From an uncultured Mycolicibacterium sp. (lineage in GTDB: Bacteria > Actinomycetota > Actinomycetes > Mycobacteriales > Mycobacteriaceae), in assembly GCF_937941905.1 (NCBI RefSeq), contig NZ_CALDGS010000068.1, positions 62,001-126,000 of the forward strand: a stretch of 64,000 nt of DNA, in the 5' to 3' direction. The position numbers and the translations under genes were made by a program. The notes below the pieces were generated by a model. The model ran no database searches. It had not been told where the DNA came from and saw nothing but the letters and a program-made list of their open reading frames with translations. Shown here piece after piece: positions 32,848 to 41,385 of the stretch (positions are counted from its first letter, which is position 1; each line of letters begins with the position of its first letter).

Positions 32848-33924
32848 ATGCCCATCCGTGTGGCGCACATCGGCACCGGCAACGTCGGCCGGCTCGCCCT
32901 GGCCGGGGTGCTCACCCATCCCGAACTCGAACTCACCGGGCTGTGCGTGTCGAACCCGGACAAGGTGGGCCGCGACGCGGGTGAGCTCGCCGGCCTGGAC
33001 ACCGTCACCGGCGTCACCGCCACCGCCGACCTGGAGGCGGTGCTGGCCGACCGGCCGGACTGCGTCGTCTACTGCGCGATGGCCGACAACCGGATGGGGC
33101 AGGCGATGAAGGAGGTCGGCCGCATCCTGGCCGGCGGCAGCAACGTGGTCGGCTCGGCGCCGGTGCCGCTGCAGTATCCGTGGGGTGTACTGCCGGACAA
33201 GTACATCGCCCCGCTGGAGCAGATCGCCCGCAGCGCGAACACCAGCCTGTTCGTCACCGGGGTCGATCCCGGGTTCGTCAACGACCTGCTCCCGCTGGCC
33301 CTCTCGGGCACCTGCCGTGCCATCGAGCAGGTGCGCTGCATGGAGATCGCCGACTACGCCACCTACGACGGCGCCACCGTGCTGTTCGACGTCATGGGCT
33401 TCGGCGCCGGCCCCGACGAGATCCCGCTGCAGCTGCGGCCCGGCCTGCTCGGCGTGGCCTGGGGCGCTGCCGTCCGGCAGCTGGCCGCCGGCCTGGGCAT
33501 CGAGATCGACGAGATCACCGAGTCCTACGAACGCGAGTACGCCACCGAGGATTTCGAAATCGCGGCGGGCCGGATCCGCAAGGGCGGGCAGGCCGGTCTG
33601 CGGTTCGAGGTGTGCGGCCGCTCCGGCGGCCGCCCGGTGGTGGTCATCGAGCACGTCACCCGGCTGCGCCCGGACATCCGGCCGGACTGGCCGCAGCCGG
33701 CCCAGCCCGGCGGGTCCTACCGGGTGGAGATCACCGGTGAGCCGTCCTACGCGGTCGACATCTGCCCGACCAGCCGGTACGGCGACCACAACCACGCCGC
33801 GATCGTCGCGGCCGCGGGCCGGATCGTGAACGCCATCCCCGCCGTGGTGGCCGCCGAACCCGGCATCCGCACCACCCTGGACCTACCGCTGGTCACCGGA
33901 AAAGGGCGCTGCACAACCGGATAG
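32848..33924 (+). CDS. Dihydrodipicolinate-reductase-like NAD(P)-dependent oxidoreductase
   Basis: 358 aa from ATG 32848 (GAGGAGG site). Rossmann motif IRVAHIGTGNVGRLALAG (4-21), then CVVYCAMADNRMG, GGSNVVGSAPVPLQYP and the C-terminal domain with YEREYATEDFEIAAGRIRKG. This matches the mycobacterial family annotated DapB-like or NAD(P)H-dependent amine dehydrogenase, of which genomes hold many copies, often in lipid or steroid gene clusters. True lysine biosynthesis is unlikely. The KstR operator upstream suggests a steroid-related step; reaction unknown. Confidence 0.8.
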   Translation: MPIRVAHIGTGNVGRLALAGVLTHPELELTGLCVSNPDKVGRDAGELAGLDTVTGVTATADLEAVLADRPDCVVYCAMADNRMGQAMKEVGRILAGGSNVVGSAPVPLQYPWGVLPDKYIAPLEQIARSANTSLFVTGVDPGFVNDLLPLALSGTCRAIEQVRCMEIADYATYDGATVLFDVMGFGAGPDEIPLQLRPGLLGVAWGAAVRQLAAGLGIEIDEITESYEREYATEDFEIAAGRIRKGGQAGLRFEVCGRSGGRPVVVIEHVTRLRPDIRPDWPQPAQPGGSYRVEITGEPSYAVDICPTSRYGDHNHAAIVAAAGRIVNAIPAVVAAEPGIRTTLDLPLVTGKGRCTTG

Positions 33925-33934
33925 CCGCGCAGAC

Positions 33935-33948
33935 TGAAACGTGTTCTA
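33935..33948. promoter_or_regulatory. KstR-type operator before FabG3-like gene
   Basis: TGAAACGTGTTCTA, identical to the site at 30626, full match to TnnAACnnGTTnnA. Ends 31 bp before the ATG at 33980 and starts 10 bp after the stop of the DapB-like gene. Confidence 0.75.
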
Positions 33949-33979
33949 ACCCGCGCCGGGTTGCGGTAGCCTGCCGCTC

Positions 33980-34720
33980 ATGGGACGGGTGGACAACAAG
34001 GTGGCACTGATCAGCGGCGCGGCCCGGGGCATGGGCGCCGAGCACGCCCGGGTGCTGGTGGCCGAGGGTGCGAAGGTGGTGCTGGGCGACATCCTCGACG
34101 ACGACGGCCGGGCGGTCGCCGAGGAACTCGGCGCGGCCGCGCGGTACGTGCACCTGGACGTCACCCGGCCGGAGGACTGGCGGGCCGCCGTCGCGGTGGC
34201 CACCGAGGCGTTCGGCGGGCTCGACGTGCTGGTCAACAACGCCGGGGTGGTCAACGGCGCCCCGCTGCAGCAGTTCGACCTCGACAAGTGGCGGCAGATC
34301 CTCGACGTCAACCTCACCGGCACCTTCCTGGGCATGCAGGCGGTCGCCGACGCGATGATCGCCCGCGGCGGCGGCTCCATCATCAACGTGTCCTCGATCG
34401 AGGGGGTGCGCGGGACGCCGGTGGTGCACGGGTACGTCGCCAGCAAGTGGGCGGTGCGCGGGCTGACCAAGTCGGTGGCGCTGGAACTGGCCCCGCACAA
34501 CATCCGGGTCAACTCCATCCACCCCGGCCTGGTGCGCACCCCGATGACCGAGCGGATCCCCGACGACATGATCCCGATCCCGCTGGGCCGCCCCGCCCAG
34601 CCGCGCGAGGTGTCGTCGTTCGTGCTGTTCCTGGCCAGCGACGAGTCGTCCTACGCCACCGGCACCGAGTTCGTCATCGACGGCGGCACGGTGTGCGGCA
34701 TCCCGCACCAGACGCACTAG
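33980..34720 (+). CDS. FabG3-like short-chain dehydrogenase (3-alpha/20-beta-hydroxysteroid type)
   Basis: 246 aa SDR. Coenzyme loop SGAARGMG (12-19), NNAG (86-89), catalytic Ser138/139 in INVSS, Tyr152 and Lys156 in GYVASKWAV, and the end VIDGGTVCGI. From memory it parallels M. tuberculosis FabG3 (Rv2002) along its whole length, for example GDILDDDGRAVAEEL and RYVHLDVTRP. That enzyme reduces steroid ketones with NADH and is KstR-related. The KstR box at 33935 agrees. Overlaps the convergent MSMEG_6728-like gene by 4 nt. Confidence 0.87.
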   Translation: MGRVDNKVALISGAARGMGAEHARVLVAEGAKVVLGDILDDDGRAVAEELGAAARYVHLDVTRPEDWRAAVAVATEAFGGLDVLVNNAGVVNGAPLQQFDLDKWRQILDVNLTGTFLGMQAVADAMIARGGGSIINVSSIEGVRGTPVVHGYVASKWAVRGLTKSVALELAPHNIRVNSIHPGLVRTPMTERIPDDMIPIPLGRPAQPREVSSFVLFLASDESSYATGTEFVIDGGTVCGIPHQTH

Positions 34721-35202
34721 CGGCCGGGCACCGCCGGCCGGGGCCGGTCCGACACCGGCCACACCGACGGCAGATCGGCGGGCACGTCGGGGAAGTACCG
34801 GCGGTAGTGCGCCGGGTCCTTGCGCACCAGCGCCGAGCGGTGGCTGCGGTGGAACTCGGCGTCGCCCAACCAGGGCGGCAGCTCCCCGGCGGCGGCCAGC
34901 TCGGCCTGGGTGCGCACCCGGCGCGGCCCGCGCACGGCGCCGAGATCGGCCCGCAACGTCGCCGCGCAGGTGTCGGCCCGGCCGGCCGCGGTCCACACCG
35001 CGCAGACGTCGAGGCCGTAGCGCACCAGCGCCTCCTCGTAGCCCGCCCACATCGCCGCGGCGGGGTGGTGGCGCCAGCCGTAACCCGGCACGGTCAGCGC
35101 GCGCAGGATCTGGATCGCCTCGACGCGCTGTTTGCCCAGCCGGCGGACATCGAGCACGGACGCGCTCTCGATGAACCCCGGCATCGGGAGAAAGGTCTGC
35201 AC
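34717..35202 (-). CDS. MSMEG_6728-type / pyrimidine-dimer-glycosylase-like protein
   Basis: 161 aa from GTG 35202 (V-Q-T-F-L-P-M-P-G-F), the usual start of this family; upstream extensions run into the divergent gene. Conserved parts: SASVLDVRRLGKQRVEAIQI, GYGWRHHPAAAMWAGYEEAL (about 48-67), and the C-terminal EFHRSHRSALVRKDPAHYRRYFP block. The C-terminal HRSALxxKDPxHYxxxF motif occurs in pyrimidine dimer DNA glycosylase-like proteins of bacteria. DNA-repair function is a family suggestion, untested here. Confidence 0.78.
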   Translation of the reverse strand: MQTFLPMPGFIESASVLDVRRLGKQRVEAIQILRALTVPGYGWRHHPAAAMWAGYEEALVRYGLDVCAVWTAAGRADTCAATLRADLGAVRGPRRVRTQAELAAAGELPPWLGDAEFHRSHRSALVRKDPAHYRRYFPDVPADLPSVWPVSDRPRPAVPGR

Positions 35203-35298
35203 CGCAACGGGATACCCGCTGTCGGCGAGGTCACACCGGCGGCGGTCCGGGCAGGGGATAGGCTTTTCTGCGAGGATCGGTTGACGACAGGAGGGGCG

Positions 35299-35523
35299 AT
35301 GAACGCGGTCGACGAACGTCGGACCCTGTCCGAGCAGGCCGCCGAGCGCGGCTGGAACCGCCGCGAGGACGACCGGGTGGACATCTACACCCGCGGCGCC
35401 CACCGGATCCGGGTGATCTGGCAGGGCCCGGACAAGATCAGTGGCAGCTCGTACTACAACGACGACGTCCTGACCACCTACACCCGCGACCTGAACCAGG
35501 TCCTGGGCTGGCTCAAGCGCTGA
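35299..35523 (+). CDS. Conserved small mycobacterial protein
   Basis: 74 aa from ATG 35299, ACAGGAGGGG site, with a TAGGCTTTT -10 region about 30 nt upstream. The sequence LSEQAAERGWNRREDDRVDIYTRG followed by HRIRVIWQG and YYNDDVLTTYTRDLNQVLGWLKR is compact and protein-like, split here for brevity. I know such short proteins in mycobacteria only as hypothetical. Lies upstream of cinA, 41 nt apart. Confidence 0.7.
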   Translation: MNAVDERRTLSEQAAERGWNRREDDRVDIYTRGAHRIRVIWQGPDKISGSSYYNDDVLTTYTRDLNQVLGWLKR

Positions 35524-35564
35524 CCGCGCGCTGAGCCGGCCGGCGGCCCGCTAGGCTCCTGCCG

Positions 35565-36830
35565 GTGAGCGTACGAGCCGGCATCGTTGTCACCGGAACC
35601 GAGGTTCTCACCGGACGGGTCGCCGACCGCAACGGCCCCTGGCTGGCCGAGCGGCTGCTCGAGCTCGGCGTCGAGCTCGCCCACATCACCCTGTGCGGCG
35701 ACCGGCCCGACGACATCGAGGCGCAGCTGCGGTTCCTCGCCGACCAGGGGATGGACCTCGTCATCACCAGTGGTGGGCTCGGCCCCACCGCCGACGACCT
35801 GACCGTCGAGACCGTCGCCCGGTTCTGCGGCCACGAGCTGGTGCTCGACACCGCGCTGGAGGAGCGGATCGCCGGCATCCTGCGGCGGCTGTCGGCCCGC
35901 TTCGAGGGCGTCGACTTCGAGGCGGTGCGCGCCGCCAACCGCAAACAGGCGCTGGTGCCGGTCGGTGCCACCGTGCTGGACCCGGTCGGCACCGCCCCCG
36001 GGCTGGTCGTCCCGGGCACCCCGACCGTGGTGGTGCTGCCCGGCCCGCCCCGCGAACTGCAGCCGATGTGGCAGGCCGCGGTGCGGACCGAGGCGCTGCA
36101 GGCCGCCATCGCCGGGCGCACCGAGTACCGGCAGCAGACCGTGCGCATGTACGGCCCGCCGGAGTCGGCGCTGGCCGAGACCCTCAAGGTGGCCGGGCAG
36201 CGCATCGCCGACTTCGACGCCCTGGAGATCACCACCTGCCTGCGCCGCGGCGAACTGGAGATCGTCACCCGCTACGAACCCGCCCACGCCGACGCCTACG
36301 CGGCATTCGTCGAGGTGCTGCGGGAACGGCACGGCCGGCACGTCTACGCCACCGACGGCGCCACCGTCGACGAGCAGGTGGCCGGGCTGCTGGCCGGCCG
36401 GCGCATCGCCACCGCCGAATCGTGCACCGCGGGGCTGCTGTCGGCCCGGCTCACCGAGTTGCCCGGCGCCTCGGCGTACCTGGCCGGCGGGGTGACCGTC
36501 TACAGCAACGAGGCCAAGACCGAGCTGCTCGGCGTCGACCCGGCGCTCATCGCCGCGCACGGCGCGGTCAGCGAGCCGGTGGCCGAGGCGATGGCCGCCG
36601 GGGCGTTGGCCCGGTTCGGCGCCGACACCGCGGTGGCGATCACCGGGATCGCCGGCCCCGGCGGGGGCAGCGCGGCGAAACCGGTCGGCACGGTGTGCTT
36701 CGCGGTGCTGCTCGGCGACGGCCGCCGCACGGTGCGCACCGTCCGGCTGCCGGGGGAGCGGGCCGACGTCCGGGAGCGCTCCACCACGGTGGCCATGCAC
36801 CTGCTGCGGCGTACCCTGCTCGGCGAATAG
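35565..36830 (+). CDS. cinA: CinA-like protein
   Basis: 421 aa, GTG start 7 nt after a TAGGCT -10 (leaderless). N-terminal molybdopterin-binding (COG1058) domain: IVVTGTEVLTGRVADRNGPW and VITSGGLGPTADDLT. C-terminal nicotinamide-mononucleotide-deamidase-like domain: IATAESCTAGLLSARLT, then GVTVYSNEAKTELLGV and AITGIAGPGGGS. CinA recycles NMN or acts as an ADP-ribose pyrophosphatase; in M. tuberculosis it has also been tied to isoniazid tolerance. Neighbours do not point to competence. Full length. Confidence 0.92.
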   Translation: MSVRAGIVVTGTEVLTGRVADRNGPWLAERLLELGVELAHITLCGDRPDDIEAQLRFLADQGMDLVITSGGLGPTADDLTVETVARFCGHELVLDTALEERIAGILRRLSARFEGVDFEAVRAANRKQALVPVGATVLDPVGTAPGLVVPGTPTVVVLPGPPRELQPMWQAAVRTEALQAAIAGRTEYRQQTVRMYGPPESALAETLKVAGQRIADFDALEITTCLRRGELEIVTRYEPAHADAYAAFVEVLRERHGRHVYATDGATVDEQVAGLLAGRRIATAESCTAGLLSARLTELPGASAYLAGGVTVYSNEAKTELLGVDPALIAAHGAVSEPVAEAMAAGALARFGADTAVAITGIAGPGGGSAAKPVGTVCFAVLLGDGRRTVRTVRLPGERADVRERSTTVAMHLLRRTLLGE

Positions 36831-36836
36831 CCGGGC

Positions 36837-37544
36837 TCAGCCCTGCGGCACCTTGTCCAGCATCAGGTTCACCAGCCGGCCGGTCTGGGCGTTCACCTCG
36901 GCCGCGTCCGGCCCGCACACCAGCACGTCGGCGGCGACGTTGCTGCGCGCCGCCGCCCCGCGGGCGCAGAAGTAGTCCTTGCCCTCCTGGCTGCGGGGCA
37001 GGATGTCCACCCCGTAGGAGCGCTGCGGCGTGCCGATGTTCCAGGTCAGCTCCTCGCGGGCGAGCTTGACCCGGATCGGCTTGTCGGCGCACTGCCGCCA
37101 GCGCTGCACCAGCCCGTCGACGAACTGCTCGGCCGCGGCGGCGTCGCCGAAGGCGGCCACCCCGGTGCTGATCCGGTGGTTGCGCAGGTCGTCGGCGAGC
37201 CGGCCGTAGATGCCGGCGTAGCCGGACCCGGCGTAGGCCGAGGTGTCGTTGGGGATGATCGCGGCGGCGCAGTCCGGCTCGGACAGCGTGTCCTTGGGCA
37301 GCGAGTCCGGTTTGGTGTAGAGCGCCAGGACCAGCAGCACCTTGGTACCCAGGATCTCCCGCGCCTCCTCGGGGGTGGGGATCAGATCCTTGAGCTGGCC
37401 GATCTTGACCAGCGGCAGGTTCTCCGACGGCGGTTCCGGCGCGTACACCGCGGTGCCCGCGACCGTGCCGCCGCACGCGGTCAGCGTGGCGGCGGCGCAC
37501 AACCCGGCGAGTGCGCCGATCCGGCGCCGAATGCTCTTGCCCAT
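36837..37544 (-). CDS. PknH-sensor-like lipoprotein
   Basis: 235 aa. Signal peptide with lipobox LTAC (Cys24). The mature domain begins after a short linker: IPTPEEAREILGT, EPDCAAAIIPNDTSAYAGSG, FGDAAAAEQFVDGLVQRWRQC, and VLVCGPDAAEVNAQTGRL. This is the extracellular PknH-like (PF14032-type) fold that many mycobacterial lipoproteins carry, with two disulfides. Ligand unknown. Convergent with cinA, 6 nt apart. Confidence 0.82.
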   Translation of the reverse strand: MGKSIRRRIGALAGLCAAATLTACGGTVAGTAVYAPEPPSENLPLVKIGQLKDLIPTPEEAREILGTKVLLVLALYTKPDSLPKDTLSEPDCAAAIIPNDTSAYAGSGYAGIYGRLADDLRNHRISTGVAAFGDAAAAEQFVDGLVQRWRQCADKPIRVKLAREELTWNIGTPQRSYGVDILPRSQEGKDYFCARGAAARSNVAADVLVCGPDAAEVNAQTGRLVNLMLDKVPQG

Positions 37545-37598
37545 CGCAGACCTTCTTACCCGAGCCGGGCCGGGGCGCCGGGTCCGCCCCGCGGTGTG

Positions 37599-38498
37599 TC
37601 AGTCGAAGAACGCCAGCAGGCGGCTGAGGATGTCCTCGGCCCGGCCCAGTCCGGCCAGGTGGCTCTCGCCCGGCAGGTGGTAGAGCTCGGCGTCCGGCAG
37701 CCGCTCCACCACGTGCCGGCCGTGCGCGAACGGCACGATGTGGTCGCGGTCGCCGTGCCACCACCGCACCGGGACCTTCACCTCCGCCAGGGTGAAGCCC
37801 CAGTGCCGGGCGAACACCACGATGTCGGCGAACGGTGCGGCGAGCTGCTTGCGGCTGCCGTTGAGCAGATCGTCGAGGAACATCGCCTTGAACTCCGGGC
37901 GCACCAGCAGCTGCCGGTCGGCCTCCGGCGAGACGCGCGCGTAGAGCTCCAGCGCCGGGGAGGCCACCGGCCGGATCAGCCGGATCAGCCCGGAGGCGGC
38001 CAGCCGCACCGGCAGGCCCGCCACCTCGAGCACCGGCGCCACCGCGCTGCCCACGGCCATCAGCCCGCCGCCGACCGCGTCCGGCCCGACGGTCGGGGCC
38101 ACCCCGCCGAGCACCCCGACCGCCACCACCCGGTCCGGCATCGCGGCGGCGCACGCCAGCGTGTACGGGCCGCCGCCGGACAGGCCCACGATCGCCATCT
38201 CGCCGATGCCCAGGGTGTCGGCGATGGTGCGCAGGTCCTCGGCGAAGGCCAGCACGTTGGGGTACTGGTACGGCGTCGACGACCCGATGCCGGGCCGGTC
38301 GACGCCGATCAGCCGGATGCCGTTGCACTCGGCGAACGCCCGCGCCTCGGTGGGGATCTGCCGGCGCGCCCCCGGGGTGCCGTGCAGCCAGAACACCGCG
38401 CGGCCCTGCGGCGCCCCGAACTCGGCGAACCCGATCTGCCGGCCGTCGCCGACGGCGATGTTGCCCTCGAGTTTCGGGCGTTCGATCCCATAGGCCAT
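37599..38498 (-). CDS. Alpha/beta hydrolase
   Basis: 299 aa. Oxyanion HGTPGARR (about 39), nucleophile elbow VGLSGGGP (about 105-112), acid in WHGDRDHIVPF (about 250) and histidine in LPGESHLAG (about 277). Resembles mycobacterial hydrolases of the epoxide-hydrolase/lipase branch; no substrate clue from the neighbours. 54 bp upstream of the lipoprotein gene on the same strand; separate ribosome site. Confidence 0.83.
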   Translation of the reverse strand: MAYGIERPKLEGNIAVGDGRQIGFAEFGAPQGRAVFWLHGTPGARRQIPTEARAFAECNGIRLIGVDRPGIGSSTPYQYPNVLAFAEDLRTIADTLGIGEMAIVGLSGGGPYTLACAAAMPDRVVAVGVLGGVAPTVGPDAVGGGLMAVGSAVAPVLEVAGLPVRLAASGLIRLIRPVASPALELYARVSPEADRQLLVRPEFKAMFLDDLLNGSRKQLAAPFADIVVFARHWGFTLAEVKVPVRWWHGDRDHIVPFAHGRHVVERLPDAELYHLPGESHLAGLGRAEDILSRLLAFFD

Positions 38499-38840
38499 GC
38501 GACCCAGTGTCGCACGTCACCGCGGGCCGCCCGGATGATTTGCGGTGCGGTGAGCCCGCAGGACCGCTCCGGGATCGGCCATGACCGTCGGCCCCGCCCC
38601 GCCCGTGCCCCCGGAGCCGCCGCTGTCCAGGTTCGATCTCGGGGTGTCGGTCCCGGTTCCGGTGCTCGCCGCGGTGCTCACCGGCCGCGGCGCGGTCCTC
38701 GGATTCCTTTTGCTGGCCACCGGGGGCCCGACCGAGCGAGCGCGGCGGGCGCCGGTCGGCCCACGGGCCGGCCCGCCCGATCCTGCAGAACGATTCGCGT
38801 CCGGCCATGGCGACGGGCCGGGTTCGAATACTGTGGCCGG
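38499..38840. other. 342-bp intergenic segment without a convincing gene
   Basis: Divergent region between the hydrolase and the FAD monooxygenase. A plus-strand frame from an ATG at 38581 runs into the monooxygenase gene, but its product is Pro/Arg-rich and unlike a protein. GAATACT at 38825-38831, about 10 bp before the GTG, is a plausible -10 for a leaderless monooxygenase transcript. Nothing else seen. Confidence 0.5.
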
Positions 38841-40043
38841 GTGTTGGAGCGCACCACCTGTGCGGTGATCGGCGGTGGGCCGGCCGGGATGGTGCTGGGC
38901 CTGCTGCTGGCCCGCGCCGGCGTCGCGGTGACGGTGCTGGAGAAGCACGCCGACTTCCTGCGCGACTTCCGGGGCGACACCGTGCATCCGAGCACGCTGG
39001 CGCTGCTCGACGAGCTGGGGCTGTGGCCGCGGTTCGCGGCGATCCCGCACAGCCGGATCGAGCGGGTCACGGTCCGGATCGGCGACCGCGACGTGACGGT
39101 CGCCGACTTCGCCCGGCTGCGCCACCCGCACCCGTACCTGGCGATGGTGCCGCAGTGGGATCTGCTGGATCTGCTCGCCGGGGCCGCGGCCGACGAACCC
39201 GGGTTCGAGCTGCGGATGGGCACCGAGGTGACGGGGCTGCGGTGGGCGCACGGCCGGATCTGCGGCGTCAGCTACCGGGTCGGCGACCACGAGGAGCTGC
39301 TGGCCGCCGAGCTCACCGTGGCCTGCGACGGCCGCTGGTCCACGGCCCGCACCGCGGCCGGGCTGGTCCCGCACGAGTACCCGGTGCCGTTCGATGTGTG
39401 GTGGTTCCGGGTGCCGCGCCGGCAGGACGGCACCGCCCCGGTGCTGCCGCGCATCGCCCCGGGCCGGGCGCTGATCATGCTTCCGCGCCCGGGGTACTAC
39501 CAGGCCGGCTACCTCATCCCGAAGGGCAGCGACGGACAGCGGCGCGCCCGCGGTCTGGAGGCGTTCCGCGCCGAGATCGCCGAGCTGGCGCCGGAGGCGG
39601 ACGTGGCGGCCATCGGGTCCTTCGACGACGTGCGGCTGCTCGACGTGCGGCTGAACCGGTTGCGCCGCTGGTACGTCGACGGCCTGCTGTGCATCGGCGA
39701 TGCCGCCCATGCGATGTCACCGGCCGGCGGGGTCGGCATCAACCTGGCCGTGCAGGACGCGGTGGCCGCGGCGGCGCTGCTGGCCGGACCGCTGCGCCGG
39801 CACCGGGTGACCGTCCGGGACCTAGCGGCGGTGCAGCGCCGCCGCGCCCCGGCCACCGTGCTCGCCCAGGCGATGCAGCGAGTGGTGCACCGGCGCCTGC
39901 TCGGCCCGGTGCTGCGCGGGAAGCCGCCGGATCCGCCGGCCCGGCTGCCGGGGCTGCCCGCACTGACCGCACGGCTTGTCGGCGTGGGGATACGGCCCGA
40001 GCGCACACCGGATTTCGCGCGCCGCCGGCCGGCCGACGGCTGA
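38841..40043 (+). CDS. FAD-dependent aromatic-hydroxylase-type monooxygenase
   Basis: 400 aa from GTG 38841. FAD motif 1: CAVIGGGPAGMVLGLLLARA (7-26). The DG motif is VACDGRWSTAR (about 165), and the GD motif LCIGDAAHAMSPAGGVGINLAVQDA (about 286-310, split at AHAMSP). Group A flavin monooxygenase, NAD(P)H-dependent, related to UbiH/MhpA and tetracycline-modifying types. Such mycobacterial enzymes hydroxylate aromatic or unsaturated small molecules; substrate unknown. Terminates at a strong hairpin shared with the convergent cupin gene. Confidence 0.87.
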   Translation: MLERTTCAVIGGGPAGMVLGLLLARAGVAVTVLEKHADFLRDFRGDTVHPSTLALLDELGLWPRFAAIPHSRIERVTVRIGDRDVTVADFARLRHPHPYLAMVPQWDLLDLLAGAAADEPGFELRMGTEVTGLRWAHGRICGVSYRVGDHEELLAAELTVACDGRWSTARTAAGLVPHEYPVPFDVWWFRVPRRQDGTAPVLPRIAPGRALIMLPRPGYYQAGYLIPKGSDGQRRARGLEAFRAEIAELAPEADVAAIGSFDDVRLLDVRLNRLRRWYVDGLLCIGDAAHAMSPAGGVGINLAVQDAVAAAALLAGPLRRHRVTVRDLAAVQRRRAPATVLAQAMQRVVHRRLLGPVLRGKPPDPPARLPGLPALTARLVGVGIRPERTPDFARRRPADG

Positions 40044-40056
40044 GCGGTGCCCGATG

Positions 40057-40100
40057 CCGTCCGGCCACGGCGCCGGGGGTGGGGTGCCGTGGCCGGACGG
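40057..40100. terminator. Bidirectional hairpin terminator
   Basis: CCGTCCGGCCACGGC (40057-40071) and its exact complement GCCGTGGCCGGACGG (40086-40100) form a 15-bp perfect stem with a 14-nt G-rich loop. It lies 13 bp after the monooxygenase stop and 40 bp before the cupin stop. No long T-tract, as is usual in mycobacteria. Confidence 0.75.
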
Positions 40101-40140
40101 TGGTCGGAGGTTTGCTTGAAACGTGTTGCGCCGCAGGTGA

Positions 40141-40515
40141 TCAGGGCGCGGTGGTGCGGTATCCGACGTAGAAGGCCAGGGCCCGGTCCGGGGTGGAGAA
40201 CAGGATCCGGGACCCCTTCGGGAAGAAGATCGCGTCGTGCTTGCGGGCGATCAGCACCTGGCCGGTGTCCGGGTTCTCCAGCCGGAACTCGCCCTCGAGC
40301 ACGACCTTCATCTCGTCGTAGTCGTAGTAGTAGTCCAGCGGCGCCTCGGTGTGCTTGAGCTCGAAGTAGCCCGCGCAGAATGGGGTGCCCTCCGGGTTGG
40401 CGTACACATCGGCGATGTAGCCATCGGTGCCGGGATACTGCTCGGCCGGCATCGGCGGCAGACTCTCCCAGAACCCCGAGACGACCCGGAACGGCTGGAC
40501 TGCGGTTTCGGTCAT
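40141..40515 (-). CDS. Cupin-domain protein (EutQ-like)
   Basis: 124 aa. A single cupin barrel: GYIADVYANPEGTPFCAGYF, DYYYDYDEMKVVLEGEFRL (cupin motif 1, about 61-79, with Asp/Glu instead of the usual histidines), then KHDAIFFPKGSRILFSTP (motif 2). The family resembles EutQ-type acetate-kinase-like cupins in fold only; no eut genes are nearby. Because the histidine ligands are missing, metal binding is doubtful. Function unknown. Confidence 0.75.
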   Translation of the reverse strand: MTETAVQPFRVVSGFWESLPPMPAEQYPGTDGYIADVYANPEGTPFCAGYFELKHTEAPLDYYYDYDEMKVVLEGEFRLENPDTGQVLIARKHDAIFFPKGSRILFSTPDRALAFYVGYRTTAP

Positions 40516-40606
40516 ATCACCTCCCAGTTGATTGCTGTGATGAAACGAAAGGTACTGGGAGGAAACGGTTCCGGGGTTACCGCCGGATTGAGAATGTGTT
40601 AACTGA

Positions 40607-41353
40607 TCAGGCGGTGACGATCAGGTGCAGTTCGCGGCGACCGTGCTCCTCGACCGTCATGCCCGCCTCGCGGGCCACCCGGGCCACGCCGGCGGCGTCG
40701 GTGGGTTCGGTCGGGTCGCCGGCCAGTGCCCGCGCCAGCCGGCCCTTGTGCGCCTTGTTGAAATGGCTGACGACGGTGCGTCTTCCGTCCGGGTGTTCGG
40801 TGTAGACCTTGACCGTCACGGCGCTGCGCAGCCGGCCCAGCCCGGCGTAGGCGCCGGAGCGCAGGTCCACCACGAGCCGTTCCTCGGCCAGCCGTGCCAG
40901 CACCGGTTCCAGCACCGGACGCCAGCGCGGCGCGAGCGGTCCGCCCGGCGGTTTCGAACCGGCCGACAGCCGGTAGGCCGGGATCGGGTCGTCGGCGCGC
41001 AGCAGTCCGAACAGCGCCGAGGCCACCACCAACCGCTCCCGGGCGCGTTCGGCGGGCTCGCCGGTCAGCGAGCCGATGTCGAGGGCGTCGTAGAGCACCC
41101 CGGTGTAGCGCTCGATCGCCGGCATCGTCGGCGCCTCCCACAGGGCGGCGTTGCGGTCGATCTCGGCATCCTGCGCCGGCGAGAGCCCCAGGGCGGCCCG
41201 GCTGGCCGCGCGGTCGGCGGCCAGCGCCACCAGCTCGGCGACCAGTTCGTCGCGCACCGGGGTGAGCTCGGGGAACCCCAGCCGGTCCAGGTCCAGCGCG
41301 GGCCCGTTCCCGCCGGCGCGCTTGGTCTCCGAGGGTGGCAGCAGCACGATCAC
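40607..41353 (-). CDS. YaaA-family (DUF328) protein
   Basis: 248 aa from GTG 41353 (V-I-V-L-L-P-P-S-E-T-K-R). Family signature LLPPSETKR at the start, YTGVLYDALD (about 90), SALFGLLRADDPIPAYRL (about 122) and the C-terminal SHFNKAHKGRLARALAG. E. coli YaaA binds DNA and limits iron-driven damage under hydrogen peroxide stress. Single gene; no operon partner. Complete length. Confidence 0.88.
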   Translation of the reverse strand: MIVLLPPSETKRAGGNGPALDLDRLGFPELTPVRDELVAELVALAADRAASRAALGLSPAQDAEIDRNAALWEAPTMPAIERYTGVLYDALDIGSLTGEPAERARERLVVASALFGLLRADDPIPAYRLSAGSKPPGGPLAPRWRPVLEPVLARLAEERLVVDLRSGAYAGLGRLRSAVTVKVYTEHPDGRRTVVSHFNKAHKGRLARALAGDPTEPTDAAGVARVAREAGMTVEEHGRRELHLIVTA

Positions 41354-41385
41354 GGCTGTCCACCGTAGCGTCCGGCGCGGGCGGC

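Noticed and set aside
38805..38840. GGGTTCGAATAC looks like a tRNA T-loop
   Set aside because: No acceptor stem, anticodon arm or D-arm can be formed around it.
38581..38868. Plus-strand frame of 95 codons in the 342-bp gap
   Set aside because: Its product is Pro/Arg-rich without fold signals and it overlaps the monooxygenase start in another frame.
40117..40130. TGAAACGTGTTGCG, a near KstR motif
   Set aside because: One fixed base differs, and it lies between two convergent gene ends where no promoter is expected.
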